A stretch of DNA of 64,000 nucleotides from Triticum aestivum (lineage: Eukaryota > Streptophyta > Magnoliopsida > Poales > Poaceae): positions 307,942,961 through 308,006,960 of the forward strand of contig NC_057802.1 of NCBI RefSeq assembly GCF_018294505.1, read 5' to 3'. The translations under genes were made by a program, and so were the position numbers. The notes beneath the pieces are model-generated. The model was given only the letters and a program-made list of their open reading frames with translations. It did not search any database and was not told the DNA's origin. Position 1 is the first letter of the stretch; each line of letters begins with the position of its first letter. Below, piece after piece: positions 48,586 to 59,764 of this stretch.

Positions 48586-51500
48586 ATGGCGACGGCTAGC
48601 GGCGCAGGCGGCGACTACGGCGGGTCTGCCGGCGTTGGAAACGATGGTCCACCTGTGGGAGATATATGCGGGAGCTCAAACCCTAGCTGGCCGTCGGATA
48701 CGAGCAGCCCCAGCCAGAGCCCCCAGCACTGTCTCGAATATGCGGCGGTAAGATCTTGGGCCGGGGCAGTGAAGGAGATTCCATCGGAGAGTCACCAGAT
48801 TGCCTCGTCATTCGGCGGCGTCTAGTGAGTTTCCTCTTCCCTCTTCCCTCTTCCCTCTTCATGTAGATCGATTATAGGGTTAGGGTTAGGTTTTTTGGCA
48901 CTGTTAATTGGTGCTCTCTTAATTGTGATTTAGTTGCGGTTGATTTGTAGTTAACATAGTAGCTAGTTGACAGAGTAGTTAACAGAGTAGCTAGTTGATG
49001 ATGTAGTCAGCAGAGTAGTTAGCAGGGTACTGTACTTGGAGAGATCAGTTTGCATTGGTTTGACAGTGAAGTTGACTGGTTTTCAGAACTTGGCAGTGGT
49101 TTTCAGAAGGTGTTTGTTGTTTTCAGAGTGTACTGTACTGTATTGTAGCAATTATAATGTTGATTACTCTGTTTTAGTGCTTTGTTTTAGGAATTATGCA
49201 TTTTTTTACAATACATTGGTGCTCTGTTTTAGGAATTATGCATTTTTTACAGTACATTGGTGCTCTGTTTTGGTGCTCTATTAATTAAGCTATTTTAATT
49301 ATTTGTGTGTAGTTTGAGCGATGATGTTTGGGAAGTTAGAATGCACTTCCATGATAGAGACAACTTGGAGAGATCAGTTTGCATTTCAGACATAACATAT
49401 TATAATTTGGTTGCCCTAATAGAGACAGAGGGATATGGGCTTAATGATTTCATGTATTTTGTGAGGGATCCTGGTGTGGGGATTACAGGAATGGATGAAA
49501 TTTGTGATGATGATAAGGTGGATGAAATGCTTGACCATATTGCTAACAATGATCAGCATGTAGTGAACTTGACAGTGGTTAGGGGCACTGATCCAAGACC
49601 TGCAGATTTGAACTCAGGCTATCTGGTTGAGGAGCAGGTTCCTTTGAGCCATATAGGAGAGAACCCTGTGTATGTAGTAAATCCTTCTGGTGTTCTCTTA
49701 AGATCACCACCAAAAAGTATAATACAGAGTCAGCCAGAGCCATTGCAGTTCTACACTACACAGCAGAGCACAAACCATGATCTGGATACAAATGCTGCCA
49801 TGGACCAATCCAATGCAGCAGATCAGGATGAACTGGAGACATTAATGGAGTTGAAGAGGAGAACAAAGATTGCCAAATTTAGGAAACATAAGATTGCAGC
49901 TGAGCATGTAAATAAGGTTAAGCAGAAGCTACCAATTCTTCTAACTGAAGATGATTCAGATCTGGATGCAGATGAGGACTATCTTCAGAGGCTTAATGAG
50001 ATGAGGAAGCAAAGAGAGGATCCACTCATTCATTTTGATGGAGACACTGATGTGGATGAACTGTATGAGGAAGATGAGGAAGGGCAAAATGTGGAGGTGG
50101 AGCAAGAGGAGCAGGTGGAAAAAGATGAGCAGGTGGAGCAGCAAGAGGTGCCTACAAAGAAGAAGAAAGCTAGAAAAGGGCCAACAGAGAGGTCACATTC
50201 TAGCTTGGAACAGAGATTTGAGGATGTTTGGGCACCATCATCAGATGAGGAGCCAGATCTTGGTGTTTTGAAGCAGGAATATGATGATGGAGCTGAGGAA
50301 GTACAATTTGTTCTGCCCAATGGAAGGAAGAGCAGATCAGTGAGATCTTTGCCAAGGATCTGGTACAGTGAGGAGAGAGAGAACCCAGAGGAGCAGTTTT
50401 GCAGAAAACTTTGTTTCCTCAATGTGTATCAGTTTAGGAGAGCAATTCAGACATTGCACATAACTCAGAATAGGAATTATGAGTTCCACAGAAACTGCAA
50501 TGACAGCATCATAGTTGTGTGCACAAATGCAAAATGCCCTTTCTTTATTGCAGCTTCTGTTGTTGCAAATGAGACTACTTTTTGCATAAGGAAGGCAAAT
50601 TTTGTGCACACATGCCCAGCAGTAGGAGAGAACACCAAGGTCACTGCAAAATGGGTTGCACACCAGTGTGAGGCAATGATGAGAGTTGATATTGGCACAC
50701 CAGTCACCACAATAATGCAGACACTGAAGAAGAAATATGGAATAGAGATGTCCACCCATATGGCCTACAGGGCTAGGAAGCAAGCATTGAAGGTTGTCCA
50801 AGGAGATCAGAGAGGACAATACACTAGAATAAGAGATTATTTGCAGGCTGTGTTGGATACAAACCCAGGCTCTAGATGTATTGTTACTACTAGGCATGTA
50901 CCAGAGCACCCAAGCAAAAACCCTAGGTTTCATGGCCTCTTTTTCTGTCTAAGTGCTTGCAAAGAAGGGTTTTTGAATGGATGCAGACCATTCATAGGTA
51001 CATTTCATTTACTAAGTTGTGAATTGTTTATGTGCTCACATTACATACACTATGTTCTCACAATTGTCAGCTTTGCAGGGGTAGATGGTTGTTTTATCAA
51101 GCTGTCAACAGGTCAACAGATCCTTGCTGCAACAGGAAGGGATGGGAACAATAATATCTACCCTATAGCATTTGGAGTTGTTGACAAAGAGGACAAAGAC
51201 AGCTGGACCTGGTTCTTAACACAGCTTAAAGATGCACTTGGTGGAGAAAGTGGGAAGTTTGGTTATTATACCATCATCTCTGATAGGCAGAAGGTAAACT
51301 TCTCTTCTCATACAATATTGCACTAGGTTTCATGGTTTCATATGCACATTGCTATAGCTTCATTGTTTCATTGTTTATAGGACCAATGCTTAGCTTTATT
51401 TCCCATTGTTTCAAACAGGGGCTTTTAAATGCAATAAACCATGTTTTCCCCAATTGTCCACAAAGATTCTGCCTTAGACATATCTACCAGAATTTCCAAA

Positions 51501-52820
51501 CTGCTGGTTTTAGAGGTGATGAATTAAAGAAACACATGGATGCAGCTAGCTACTCTTATACTGAGAATGAACACCTTGATGCAATGAATGCTTTGAAAAG
51601 AGAGTGTAAGGCTGCTTGGACATGGCTTCACAAAATCCCTGTTCATACTTGGGCTAGGCATGCCATGGATTTTAATTGCAAAACTGACCTGGTAGTGAAC
51701 AACATCAGTGAGGTGTTTAATAAAATGATATTAGATGTCAGAGGCAAGCCAATAGTGACCATGATAGAAGGAATTAGGACAAAGTTGATGGTCAAATTTA
51801 ACAAGAATAGAACAAAGACAGAGACAGCAAATTGGGAGATTTGCCCTACCTATGCTGAAATGTTAGAGGAGACAAAGTACAACTCAAGGTGGTGCCAGAC
51901 TTTGATGGCTGGTCCTAACATCTACCAAGTGACTAGTGGAGAAAACACATACTCAGTGAACTTGCTGGACATAACATGTGGATGTAGGAAATGGGATATG
52001 ACTTCTATGCCATGCCATCATGCAGTTTCTGCAGTTGTGAAAGCTAAGTTGCAGCCAGAGGACTTTGTTGCTGATTTCTTCAAAAAGGAAATGTATAAAA
52101 AAGCATTTGCACATATCATATTTCCTGTGCCTGGTCCAAACCTGTGGCCAAGGACAAGAACTCAGGACATAGAGCCTCCAGTATTCAAAGACAAGGTTGG
52201 GAAGCAACAAACAAAGAGGAGGAAAAACCAATTTGAAAAGCCAGCACCAAGAGATACATCTAGGATGGCATCTATTACTTGCAGCAACTGCAAACTTGTA
52301 GGACATAGATACAATGTTTGCTCCAAGCCCCTGAAGCCAGCTCTTGCTATGAGAATGAACCAGCATCAGGTTAGTTATAGTAGCACCTCAATTCTCTTTA
52401 TTTTGTCTCCATTGTAACTCACAAGCCTTAACTGTTTTTGAAATGTAGCCAAACAGGTCACAGGCTTCTACTTCAACAACAAATGCATCTACAGCTGCTG
52501 CACCACCAAGGAAGAGGCCATCTTCATCTACTACTGCACCTACATCTGTTGCACCACCAAGGAAGAGGCCATCTCCATCAACTGCTGCTCCTACACCTGT
52601 TGCTCCTCCAAGGAGGTCTCATAGGAAGAAAGCTACACATGCTGCCACTACACCTGCTGCTCCTCCAAGGAGGTCTCCCAGGAAGAAAGCTACCAATGAT
52701 GGTACAGCATCTACCTCTGCTGCAGGAAACAGGTCAACTTTTCAAGCTCCAAGACAGAGTGGAAGAAAAAGGACTTCTTCATACAAGTTGAAAGAGTACT
52801 TCTATGCTTCTGGGAACTAG
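48586..52820 (+). CDS. MULE transposase (MURA-like), five exons, 1153 aa, intact
   Basis: Exons 48586-48824, 49313-50997, 51079-51293, 51419-52369 and 52449-52820 (3462 nt). All introns are GT...AG and all joins keep frame. Order: low-complexity N-terminus; PB1-like domain (~80-170; W-E-V-R-M-H-F-H-D); acidic linker; MuDR-type DNA-binding domain (~440-530, with C-x4-C and H-x-C zinc ligands); MULE catalytic core from V-D-G (D644), S-D-R (D710) and probably N-N-I-S-E (E811); SWIM finger C900-x-C902...C912-x-H914; zinc knuckle C1001-C1004-H1009-C1014; basic tail with P-P-R-R-S and P-R-K-R-P repeats like AT-hooks. It binds the TIRs and cuts and pastes the element in the nucleus. Intron 2 is 81 nt and open in frame. 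Start chosen as the only ATG of the exon that splices in frame. Confidence 0.92.
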
Positions 52821-53064
52821 ATGCCTTTGTCTTTGTTGGCATGTGATGTCTATGTGTTGGTTGCGAACTAGATTATGCCTTTGTTGGCTTTCAGAACCTA
52901 TGATGCCTATGTTGGCTTTGAACCATTGTTGGTTGTGAGAACTTGGATGTTTATCTTAAATGTTGGCTTGGATGGATGTGAGAACCTGAAAATGTTGGCT
53001 GTGATGATGGTGATTCTGGTGATGATGTTGGCTTAGATGGATGATGATGATGCTTACTATGATT

Positions 53065-53700
53065 CTAGGGTCACTCGGCGTCGAAAAACCCACCAAAGTG
53101 AGTCTAGGGTCACTCGGCGTCGAAAAACCCACCAAAGTGAGTCTAGGGTCACTCTGCGTCGAAAAACCCACCAAAGTGAGTCTAGAGTCACTCGGCGTCG
53201 AAAAACCCACCAAAGTGAATCTAGGGTCACTCTGCATCGAAAAACCCACCGAAGTGAGTCTAGAGTCACTCGGCGTCGAAAAACCCACCGAAGTGAGTCT
53301 AGAGTCAAGTGAGTCTAGGGTCACTCGGCGTCGAAAAACCCACCAAAGTGAGTCTAGGGTCACTCGGCGTCGAGAAACCCACCAAAGTGAGTCTAGGGTC
53401 TCTCGTCATCGACAAAACCAACCAAGTGAGTCTAGGGTCACTCAGCGTCGAAAAACCCACCAAAGTGAGTCCAGGGTCTATCGGCATCGAGAAACCCACC
53501 AAAGTGAGTCTAGGGTCTCTCGTCGTCGACAAAACCAACCAAAGTGAGTCTAGGGTCTCTCGTCATCGACAAAACCAACCAAAGTGAGTCTAGGGTCTCT
53601 CGTCATCGACAAAACCAACCAAAGTGAGTCTAGGGTCTATCGTCATCGACAAACCAACCAAAGTGAGTCTAGGGTCTATCGGCATTGACAAAACCAACCA
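53065..53700. repeat. 39-bp satellite between the convergent MULE genes (~16-17 units)
   Basis: Units start CTAGGGTCACTCGGCGTCGA and end CCCACCAAAGTGAGT. Starts at 53065, 53104, 53143, 53182, 53221 and 53260 are exactly 39 bp apart. Two later units are 38 bp and one is truncated near 53299. TCACT and AGTGA near the unit ends are inverted. The unit is 13 codons long, so long frames stay open on both strands; these are by-products. From ~53392 the units change to a TCTCTCGTC(A/G)TCGACAAAACC type, so two subfamilies exist. Confidence 0.95.
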
Positions 53701-53929
53701 ACCAACAGCATCAGATTCAGCATAACTGGAAGATTCATACATAGTCATAACTAATAAGTACCATATTACACGATAGTGCTTAATGCTAAATAGGTACATT
53801 ACATAACCATAATTCAGATATTACTAGATCATTCATCTAATAGTAGTCATTACATAACCATAATTATAGTACTCATCATCCCATAACCATGCTGGTGGTA
53901 CTAATAAGCAGCATATTACATTATACTGC

Positions 53930-54878
53930 TCATTCATCTAAGATGGCTTTGATCCCATTCAGCTTCAGCTTGGTCTGCTCGGCAACCTTCTCAAGCTCAT
54001 CAATGTGGGCCTGCAACTTAATCTTCTCTTCAGCAAGCTTCAACTTCATGTTCCTAATGACATTGGCTTGAGCAACTGTCAGGTTCTTGAGCATGTCATA
54101 CTTCTCCTGCAACTTGCTCTCATCAGGTTTGTTCTGCATCTTACCTCTCTCCATCTGAGCCCTCTGCTCCTGGGCATCCAAAAGGCCGTTGACATCTTCA
54201 ACCAATCTCTCATAACTTGCATGCAGCTTGATCTTCTGTTGTGTCAGATTGTGAACAACAAATGAGCTTTCCAGATTGTCCTCAATCTTGCTCCTCCTGC
54301 ACTCTTCATACTTATCCCACAACTTGGTCAATGCATTCTCCATTGTAGCTGGCCAAAATGGATCAACCCATTCAACTAGCCCACAGTTTCTTCCCTCCTG
54401 TAATTTTAGTGTTAAACAGGTCTACAAGATCTGCTGACAACACTCTGCACATGCTCACATATAAACAATGACCTCACTAAGCAACTAGCACACCAGATCT
54501 GCTAACTACAAAATCAGTACTAAATAGTGACCAGATTAGCATAAATTTGGCATATACCTTCACAGCACAAGCAAAGAACCTCCTGCCAGTATGGATGCCC
54601 TGGAAAGCAACATGCCTCTCTGCTGGCAGGGAGTGTTCATTGCACAAAACATCAGGTTCAGTGCCCTCGAAATCGGAGTCATCGATGGTCTCAGGGATCT
54701 GGAGGTGCAAAGGAAAGGCAACAAAACTTCAGATCAAGCTCAACAGAAAAATCCCCAAATCGCAACCCTAACCCTAGCTTGAGCTCGAGCAACTCACCTT
54801 GATGATGCCCTCGTCTGAAGCTGAGTCGGCGTACTGGTGAGAGTTCTCGCTGCTGTCGTCATCAGACCAGGAAACCAT
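53930..54878 (-). CDS. GRF zinc-finger/coiled-coil protein of the MULE, three exons, 229 aa, intact
   Basis: Exons 54878-54798, 54698-54558 and 54397-53930 (690 nt). All joins are phase 0 with GT...AG. The protein starts M-V-S-W-S-D-D-D-S-S-E-N. The GRF finger uses C46-x2-H49, then G-R-R-F-F-A-C71 and C79 with V-E-W-V-D (82-86) and the closing W-P. Residues ~95-229 are charged heptad-rich helix (L-x-x-K-Y-D-M-L-K-N-L, K-L-A-E-E-K-I-K-L), a likely coiled coil. GRF fingers bind single-stranded or structured nucleic acid in other proteins. It is convergent with the transposase and reads from the right TIR, the position mudrB holds in MuDR. No similarity to MURB is visible. Role in transposition is inferred from context only. 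Confidence 0.85.
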
Positions 54879-55020
54879 GGCGACGCAGCGGCGACGGCGG
54901 TCGAAGATGTGGGAGGGGGCGGCGGCGAACGAGCGGGAGCAGAGAGAGGGAGAAGGACGGGGAGAGAGTGAGGGCTGGGGGGTGGGGCATGCACCGCTTC
55001 GGGGTGTTTGACCCGCCCAA

Positions 55021-55259
55021 CTCGAACCGGTGCGCCAGCGGCGTGTAACGCCGTCTAACGGCGTTGCCGTGTGAACAGTGCTGCCACGTCGACGGATGCG
55101 GGCCCCCCTTGTCATAAACGCACTTAAAACGGTCCAAACAAGCAACTAGTGTTTTTTGCAAAAAATTATGAAAAAAATTAGTGCTTTTTGGCACAATTTC
55201 GTATATGTGTGGTACCTGCAAACCTAGCCTGAAGTGTCGATGTTTCTTGCAATTCACTC
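55021..55259 (-). repeat. Right terminal inverted repeat of the MULE
   Basis: Partner of 48263-48500, with one extra G in a G-run. Its inner edge is 142 bp from the start codon of the GRF gene on the minus strand. Confidence 0.95.
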
Positions 55260-55268
55260 GCTTTCGGT

Positions 55269-55372
55269 CTACGAGGGTACGTGGACACACTCTCCCAGCT
55301 CGTTGATATGCTTCTCCTAGATAGATCTTGCGTGATCGTAGGATTTTTTTTGAAATACCGCGTTCCCGAACA
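55269..55372 (+). mobile_element. 3' LTR of Angela-type element, right part
   Basis: Continues CTACGAGGGTACGTGG exactly where the 5' LTR does (41428) and ends GCGTTCCCGAACA. Preceded by the second copy of the MULE target site (55260-55268). Confidence 0.95.
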
Positions 55373-55640
55373 CCCACCGCTGCCCGCGTGGAGGAGCTGC
55401 TGACGGGAGAAGAAGACGGTGCAGGGCGGTGCTGACTGCGCTGTCATGGTGTCGCTGCGCGTGGGCCGGGAGGGTCCAGCTCCGGCGTCCGCGCTGCACC
55501 GATGCGGGAGCTACGACGACGCTCCAGATGAGGAGCTGCCGTCGGTGTCCACCTTGGACCGCTCCAACGTAATGCAGAGGGTCTTCTCCTCCTCGTAGCC
55601 GAGCCCGGAGCCGGAGTCACTGCCGGAGCTGAACATCAGA
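55373..55640 (-). pseudogene. GC-rich gene fragment, right half
   Basis: On the minus strand an ATG near 55634 starts M-F-S-S-G-S-D-S-G-S-G-L-G-Y-E-E-E, a Ser-Asp/acidic start, but stops after ~43 codons at a TAG. Weak frames continue towards 55373 and on into 39841-39691. It resembles the acidic N-termini of TE-borne grass hypothetical proteins. I cannot name it. Confidence 0.4.
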
Positions 55641-56995
55641 GTGGATAGGACCGGAATCGGAGAGGGAGAGGAGAGGACGGAGCGAGAGAGAGTGGGCTAG
55701 GGTTTGGAGCGAGGCGTCCGGATTGGTTTTTTTTGTGGGACAGTTGTGCTGTCGTTGATGGGTCGGGCCTATCAGGCGGACGCGCCTGGGCATGCCCCGG
55801 ACGTGTCCGGGCCGCCTTATATTTGGGCGGGATATGAGGAGTGTCAGTCAGCCCGGGTGTTTGTCCGCGGTTTGAGAGGTCCGGTTGGATCGTTTTTTTT
55901 TTGACCGGTCAATGATCAGACGGGTTGTCCGGACGTTTGAGACGTGTATGAGCTCTGATGAAGCCTAATTGCCGGCCTCCTTGCACTCCACCGATGACAG
56001 CAAAAGTGCGGCATGTTTCGTCTGTCCATTTTGTGAGTGCGGCCACAGCATGATCTCCATTTCCCTGTCACACCTTTTGACCAGCATACCATGTAACGTA
56101 GTACTCATAATGGTGTACGTACTAGGCTCGATCAGAGACACGGGCACCCATACGCAGTTGGGTCGGGTGGGTGGGAGCCGGCCAATGGGATCGCCGAGTA
56201 GATCATGATGGAGTGGGGCATGCGTGCTTTGCTTTTCCATCGTCCTCGCATCATTGATCACCTGGATCTCATGAACGCACCACATCCGAGAGCACCCATT
56301 GGATGCGCCAATGAACCGAGACCAATCACATAGCTCGGCTGTCCGATGTGCACTCCCCCTACGTATCACCGTCAATCCACACCCTGCGTGCCGACGCCGC
56401 CGCTTCTCCAGCTTACGGCGCGCGGCGTATGCATGCATGCACATGCCGGCCGGCCGCCTACGCGAAGCACGCTTCGTAGTGGCAGACACCGCCGCAAAGG
56501 TAGCCAAGAGCGCCGAGGACTCGTTTTCCGCGCGGGTCGCCGATCGACCGCGACGCGCGCGCGCGCCCCGCCTGCAAAAATATCTCCCTCGAATCGTAGT
56601 GTCGAGTGGAGTGATGGACGCACCCAACAATACGAGCACGAGAGAGCATGCATGTCACTGGCGCTAGGCGAAATGGGTTGGGACTTGGGAGTGTCACTCC
56701 GGTCTCCGGATCATCTGCCGACCTCGTTTAACTCACCGGCCGCCTCCTTTGCGTCAAAAGCGACTGCCACTCGCACACTCAGTGTGCTGCTTGAATTCGG
56801 CTCAGACATTAGTCAGGGACGCAAGTTAAGTGAGGTATATGAGAGCCGACATGTTGAGACGTCCCATTCTTGTGAATACATTCTACTTTGGATCAAGTGC
56901 TTGTGAGTTAGTCGAAACCGGCTATGTTTGGTAGCAAAGTATTGCGAAAATCAAAGTATTGAAAAATCACAGTATTTTAGCCTGCAGTTACAATA
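55641..56995. other. GC-rich spacer without recognised gene
   Basis: It includes GCGGACGCGCCTGGG...CCGGACGTGTCCGGG-type palindromic GC sequence (55775-55820) and a GC-rich block 56150-56640 with overlapping open frames on both strands but no domain. Possibly a decayed promoter or gene fragment. Confidence 0.4.
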
Positions 56996-57229
56996 CTACC
57001 CCGTCCTGGTTTAGTAGTCCCCTTTATATTCTGTGCTAAATTTTGATCTTAAATTTAACTAACAAAATATTAATGCATGTCATAAAAAATAATATAATCG
57101 AAAACTATGTTCAATTACGGATCGAACGATATAATTTTTGGTGACATGCATTAATATTTTGTTAGTTAAATCTTTAGTTAAAATTTGGTACAAAATACAA
57201 ATGGAACTTATAAACCAGGACGGAGGTGG
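56996..57229. mobile_element. Complete Stowaway MITE, 234 bp
   Basis: Ends CTACCCCGTCCTGGTTTA and, reversed, CCACCTCCGTCCTGGTTTA, flanked by TA at 56994-56995 and 57230-57231. The interior is a long imperfect palindrome (ATTAATGCATGTCA...TGACATGCATTAAT). Non-coding. Confidence 0.85.
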
Positions 57230-57311
57230 TACCTCAATTTTGACACACCCAGATATTTTGAATTTATTGATAATACCACCATGCCCTGTTTGACAGGTGC
57301 TTATATGCAAC

Positions 57312-57474
57312 ACTGTGATTTTTGTTGTTGTCGGAATGCCGTCATGGCTATTGGTTAACTTATCACATGGCTATTGGTTAAATTATCACCTGTAAATTTT
57401 ATATGTCTTTACAGCAGTGTGATTTTTGTTGTTGATGGAATGCTGTCATGGCTATTGGTTAACTTATCACATGG
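57312..57474 (+). repeat. 60-bp direct repeat, 103-bp offset
   Basis: 57312-57371 and 57415-57474 are almost identical (GTGATTTTTGTTGTTG, TGTCATGGCTATTGG, TTAACTTATCACATGG). Confidence 0.85.
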
Positions 57475-59277
57475 AAAATATTAACTTATCACATCTCCAT
57501 TTTTTATTGGTAATTGATTTTTGCCATGTCAAATTTACCATTTTTCCATGTGATAAGTTAATATTTTCCCAAAATGTTGCCATGTTATGATTACAAAATT
57601 TCCAATAATTTGCTAGTTTTTATGTAAAAAAAATCTTTGATTGCAGGTACAAACTTTTTCGCTAACTTTTCCATGATCTATGAAACATTTTCTACCAAAG
57701 TTGCACGTGACCATGGCAAAATTTTGACTCTGCATGTTTCTCACACAATACAATTCTAATTTGTATCCTGCATATGTTTTTTTATGTATTTGTACCATCG
57801 AAAATTTATTGTATATGCCATGGTAAAATTATTTATCATTTCACGGCGAATTCTTTTTTGTATGCATCATGGCAATTTTATATCACATGTAGGCGGAATC
57901 TTTTTCATTGTATCATGGCAATTTCTCTATGTTTTTTATATTTTTATTCATGTATATGAATTCTTGAAACAGAACAATTTTTATTTTTATATGTAGGGTG
58001 ATTTTAATTATGAGCATAGCAAACTCACTTTTTATATGAATTTGCCCCCCTTTTCTTGTTTATTTATATGACAATTTTTTGGGCCTAGCAAATTATGCTT
58101 TTTAGGGATAAATTATGCTTTTGTTGATGGCAATATTTTTGCAAAAAACTGCTGATTGGGCAAGCCTATTTATTCTGGGTCAGTTTGCGGTCGCGCTGAA
58201 CATCCGCTGGAGCGAACACTCTAGGGAACGTTTAACATTCACTCTGTCGCTCGGGGGTACCTCCCGAGCTGACGTTCCCTGGTATTGGTATCCTAATTTG
58301 AAGGATCACATCTATAATTGTGTTTTGGTGATCCACAATATGGCTCATTGAGTTGCTTTTGTGCTACATGATGGTTTCTCACTGCCGATGGCCTAGCCAA
58401 ACTTGCTAGCTCATGTGCCATAGTATTCGACTATGGCAGAGAGTGTGCTCAAGTATGGCATTCACGAGCTCCAGTAACATTTGGTAGCAACATGGAAACA
58501 TTTGCCTACTTGTGTTGTGTAAACTTTTTGTATCCACAACCAGCTTCAGTATGGCTGAGATTTGCTCTATATGAAAGTTGCCATGCGACCTTTTCTCCCA
58601 CAAATATATACACTTTGCCACGTTCGATGAGATTTTTTCCTCAATTACCATGTAACCATTAATTTTTCTGCAATTTTGCCATGCATATGGAGCAAATCTT
58701 TTTTTTCCATGTCACTTGTACTATTTTTTTCTATTTTTGTCATCATGTGTAGTACTTAGGTGACAACTGTTTTTTCTAGTGACATGGCATTTTCGTTGTA
58801 TATAACATGTTTAAAATGGCTTTTTTTGTTGCGTCTAAAGAAAATATAGGAAGATTTGTGTTTGCGACAAGGAAATTTTTAAGAAAAAATGATTTAGTCA
58901 CATTGGCATGGTAATTTTAAAAATAATTTGCCATGTTACTTCTACAAATTTTATTCAATTTCCCTACACATATTCATATTTTTCTTCTGAATTTGCCATA
59001 TCACTAGTCAAAATTTTGATTGATTTTTGCCATGTCAAAGTACAAAATTTTCTACATTTCGCCTACATATAGACATTTAATATCTCCAAGTTTGCCATGT
59101 CACTCATACATACTTTCTTATTTTTTGCATTGAATTAGAGGACATCTTTTCTATTTTTTGCCATGACTGTTGTACAGGCTTTAGTTTTGCCATGGAACAT
59201 GAAAAATTTGCTATCTTTTTGTGTGTGTTTTTAAAGATCATGGCAAATTTGATATGTGCTTGTGTTCACTCTTTCAT
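57475..59277. repeat. AT-rich repeat, left copy (blocks X then Y)
   Basis: Block X (~57540-58420) and block Y (~58790-59277) recur to the right of the Harbinger-like element. The text is dominated by TTGCCATG, CATGGCAA and TTTTTGCCATGTCA motifs. X carries a ~200-bp insert (58190-58385) that the right copy lacks. Nothing coding is recognised. Confidence 0.6.
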
Positions 59278-59764
59278 CTAGGACGCGTTTGCTAACCTGC
59301 ATTAGGCCCAACCAGGCCCGCGCGGGATGAAAATAGGCTGTTTGGTTGCCTGTGTTTACTGTTTGGCCCGCATAGCACGAACCTCAAAGCACCCCTCGGC
59401 CTGACCCGCTCGGAACGGCCGAATAGGCCGTTTCCAGCGAGCCAGGCTCGAGTGATGCAGGGGAGGGGAACGCCGCGCCGCGCAGGGGAGGGAGATGGTG
59501 GGAGCGATGGCGCATCTCCGAAAAAGCGGCGGGACGAATTCGAGTCACTGCCCGCCGATTCGGTCGCCCTATATATCGAGGGTCACCGGCCGCCGCGGCA
59601 AAACTCCCGCCACCATTTCCTCCCTCTCGAGCTTTCCCTCCCCCGTGGATCCACTTCAACGACGAGGTAAGCGGCACATCTGCTCCGGCGACCGGTTGAC
59701 TGCGGCGGCGGGTCGACTCCTCCTCCTCTCCGATGTGCGAGGCACCTCCTCCACGGCCGTTCCG

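Larger units (their letters stand above)
48263..55259. mobile_element. Mutator-like element (MULE), 6997 bp, both genes intact
   Basis: Left end GAGTGAATTGCAAAAAACATC and right end (reverse complement) GAGTGAATTGCAAGAAACAT. Flanking GCTTTCGGT at 48254-48262 and 55260-55268 is a perfect 9-bp duplication, the Mutator hallmark. The interior carries a transposase gene rightward (48586-52820), a GRF/coiled-coil gene leftward (54878-53930) and a 39-bp satellite between their 3' ends. Both frames are free of stops through all introns. With near-identical ends and a perfect target site, it is the youngest large insertion here and possibly autonomous. Confidence 0.95.
39842..55372 (+). mobile_element. 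Angela/BARE-type copia LTR retrotransposon carrying a nested MULE
   Basis: The LTRs (39842-41528; 46675-48262 plus 55269-55372) are ~1.69 kb each, as in Angela/BARE/WIS. Flanking CCCAC at 39837-39841 and 55373-55377 is a perfect 5-bp duplication. The order is PBS, ~1.2 kb leader (41542-42762, no gene), gag with CCHC knuckle, protease, integrase, reverse transcriptase, RNase H, purine tract and 3' LTR. This is the copia order. Pol has several frameshifts and a nonsense codon, so the copy is not autonomous. The 5' LTR begins TAAAGG where the 3' LTR has TGAAGG, a lost terminal G. Confidence 0.95.

Noticed and set aside
53037..53547. Arg/Ser/His-rich repeat proteins read from the 39-bp satellite in several frames on both strands
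   Set aside because: The unit length is a multiple of three, so frames stay open automatically. No start context, splice evidence or domain.
53065..53700. CRISPR-like array of regular repeats
   Set aside because: Units are head-to-tail with no unique spacers, in a plant transposon; this is a satellite.
56299..56906. Gene in the GC-rich block near 56.5 kb
   Set aside because: Overlapping frames on both strands, no recognised domain; high GC content explains them.
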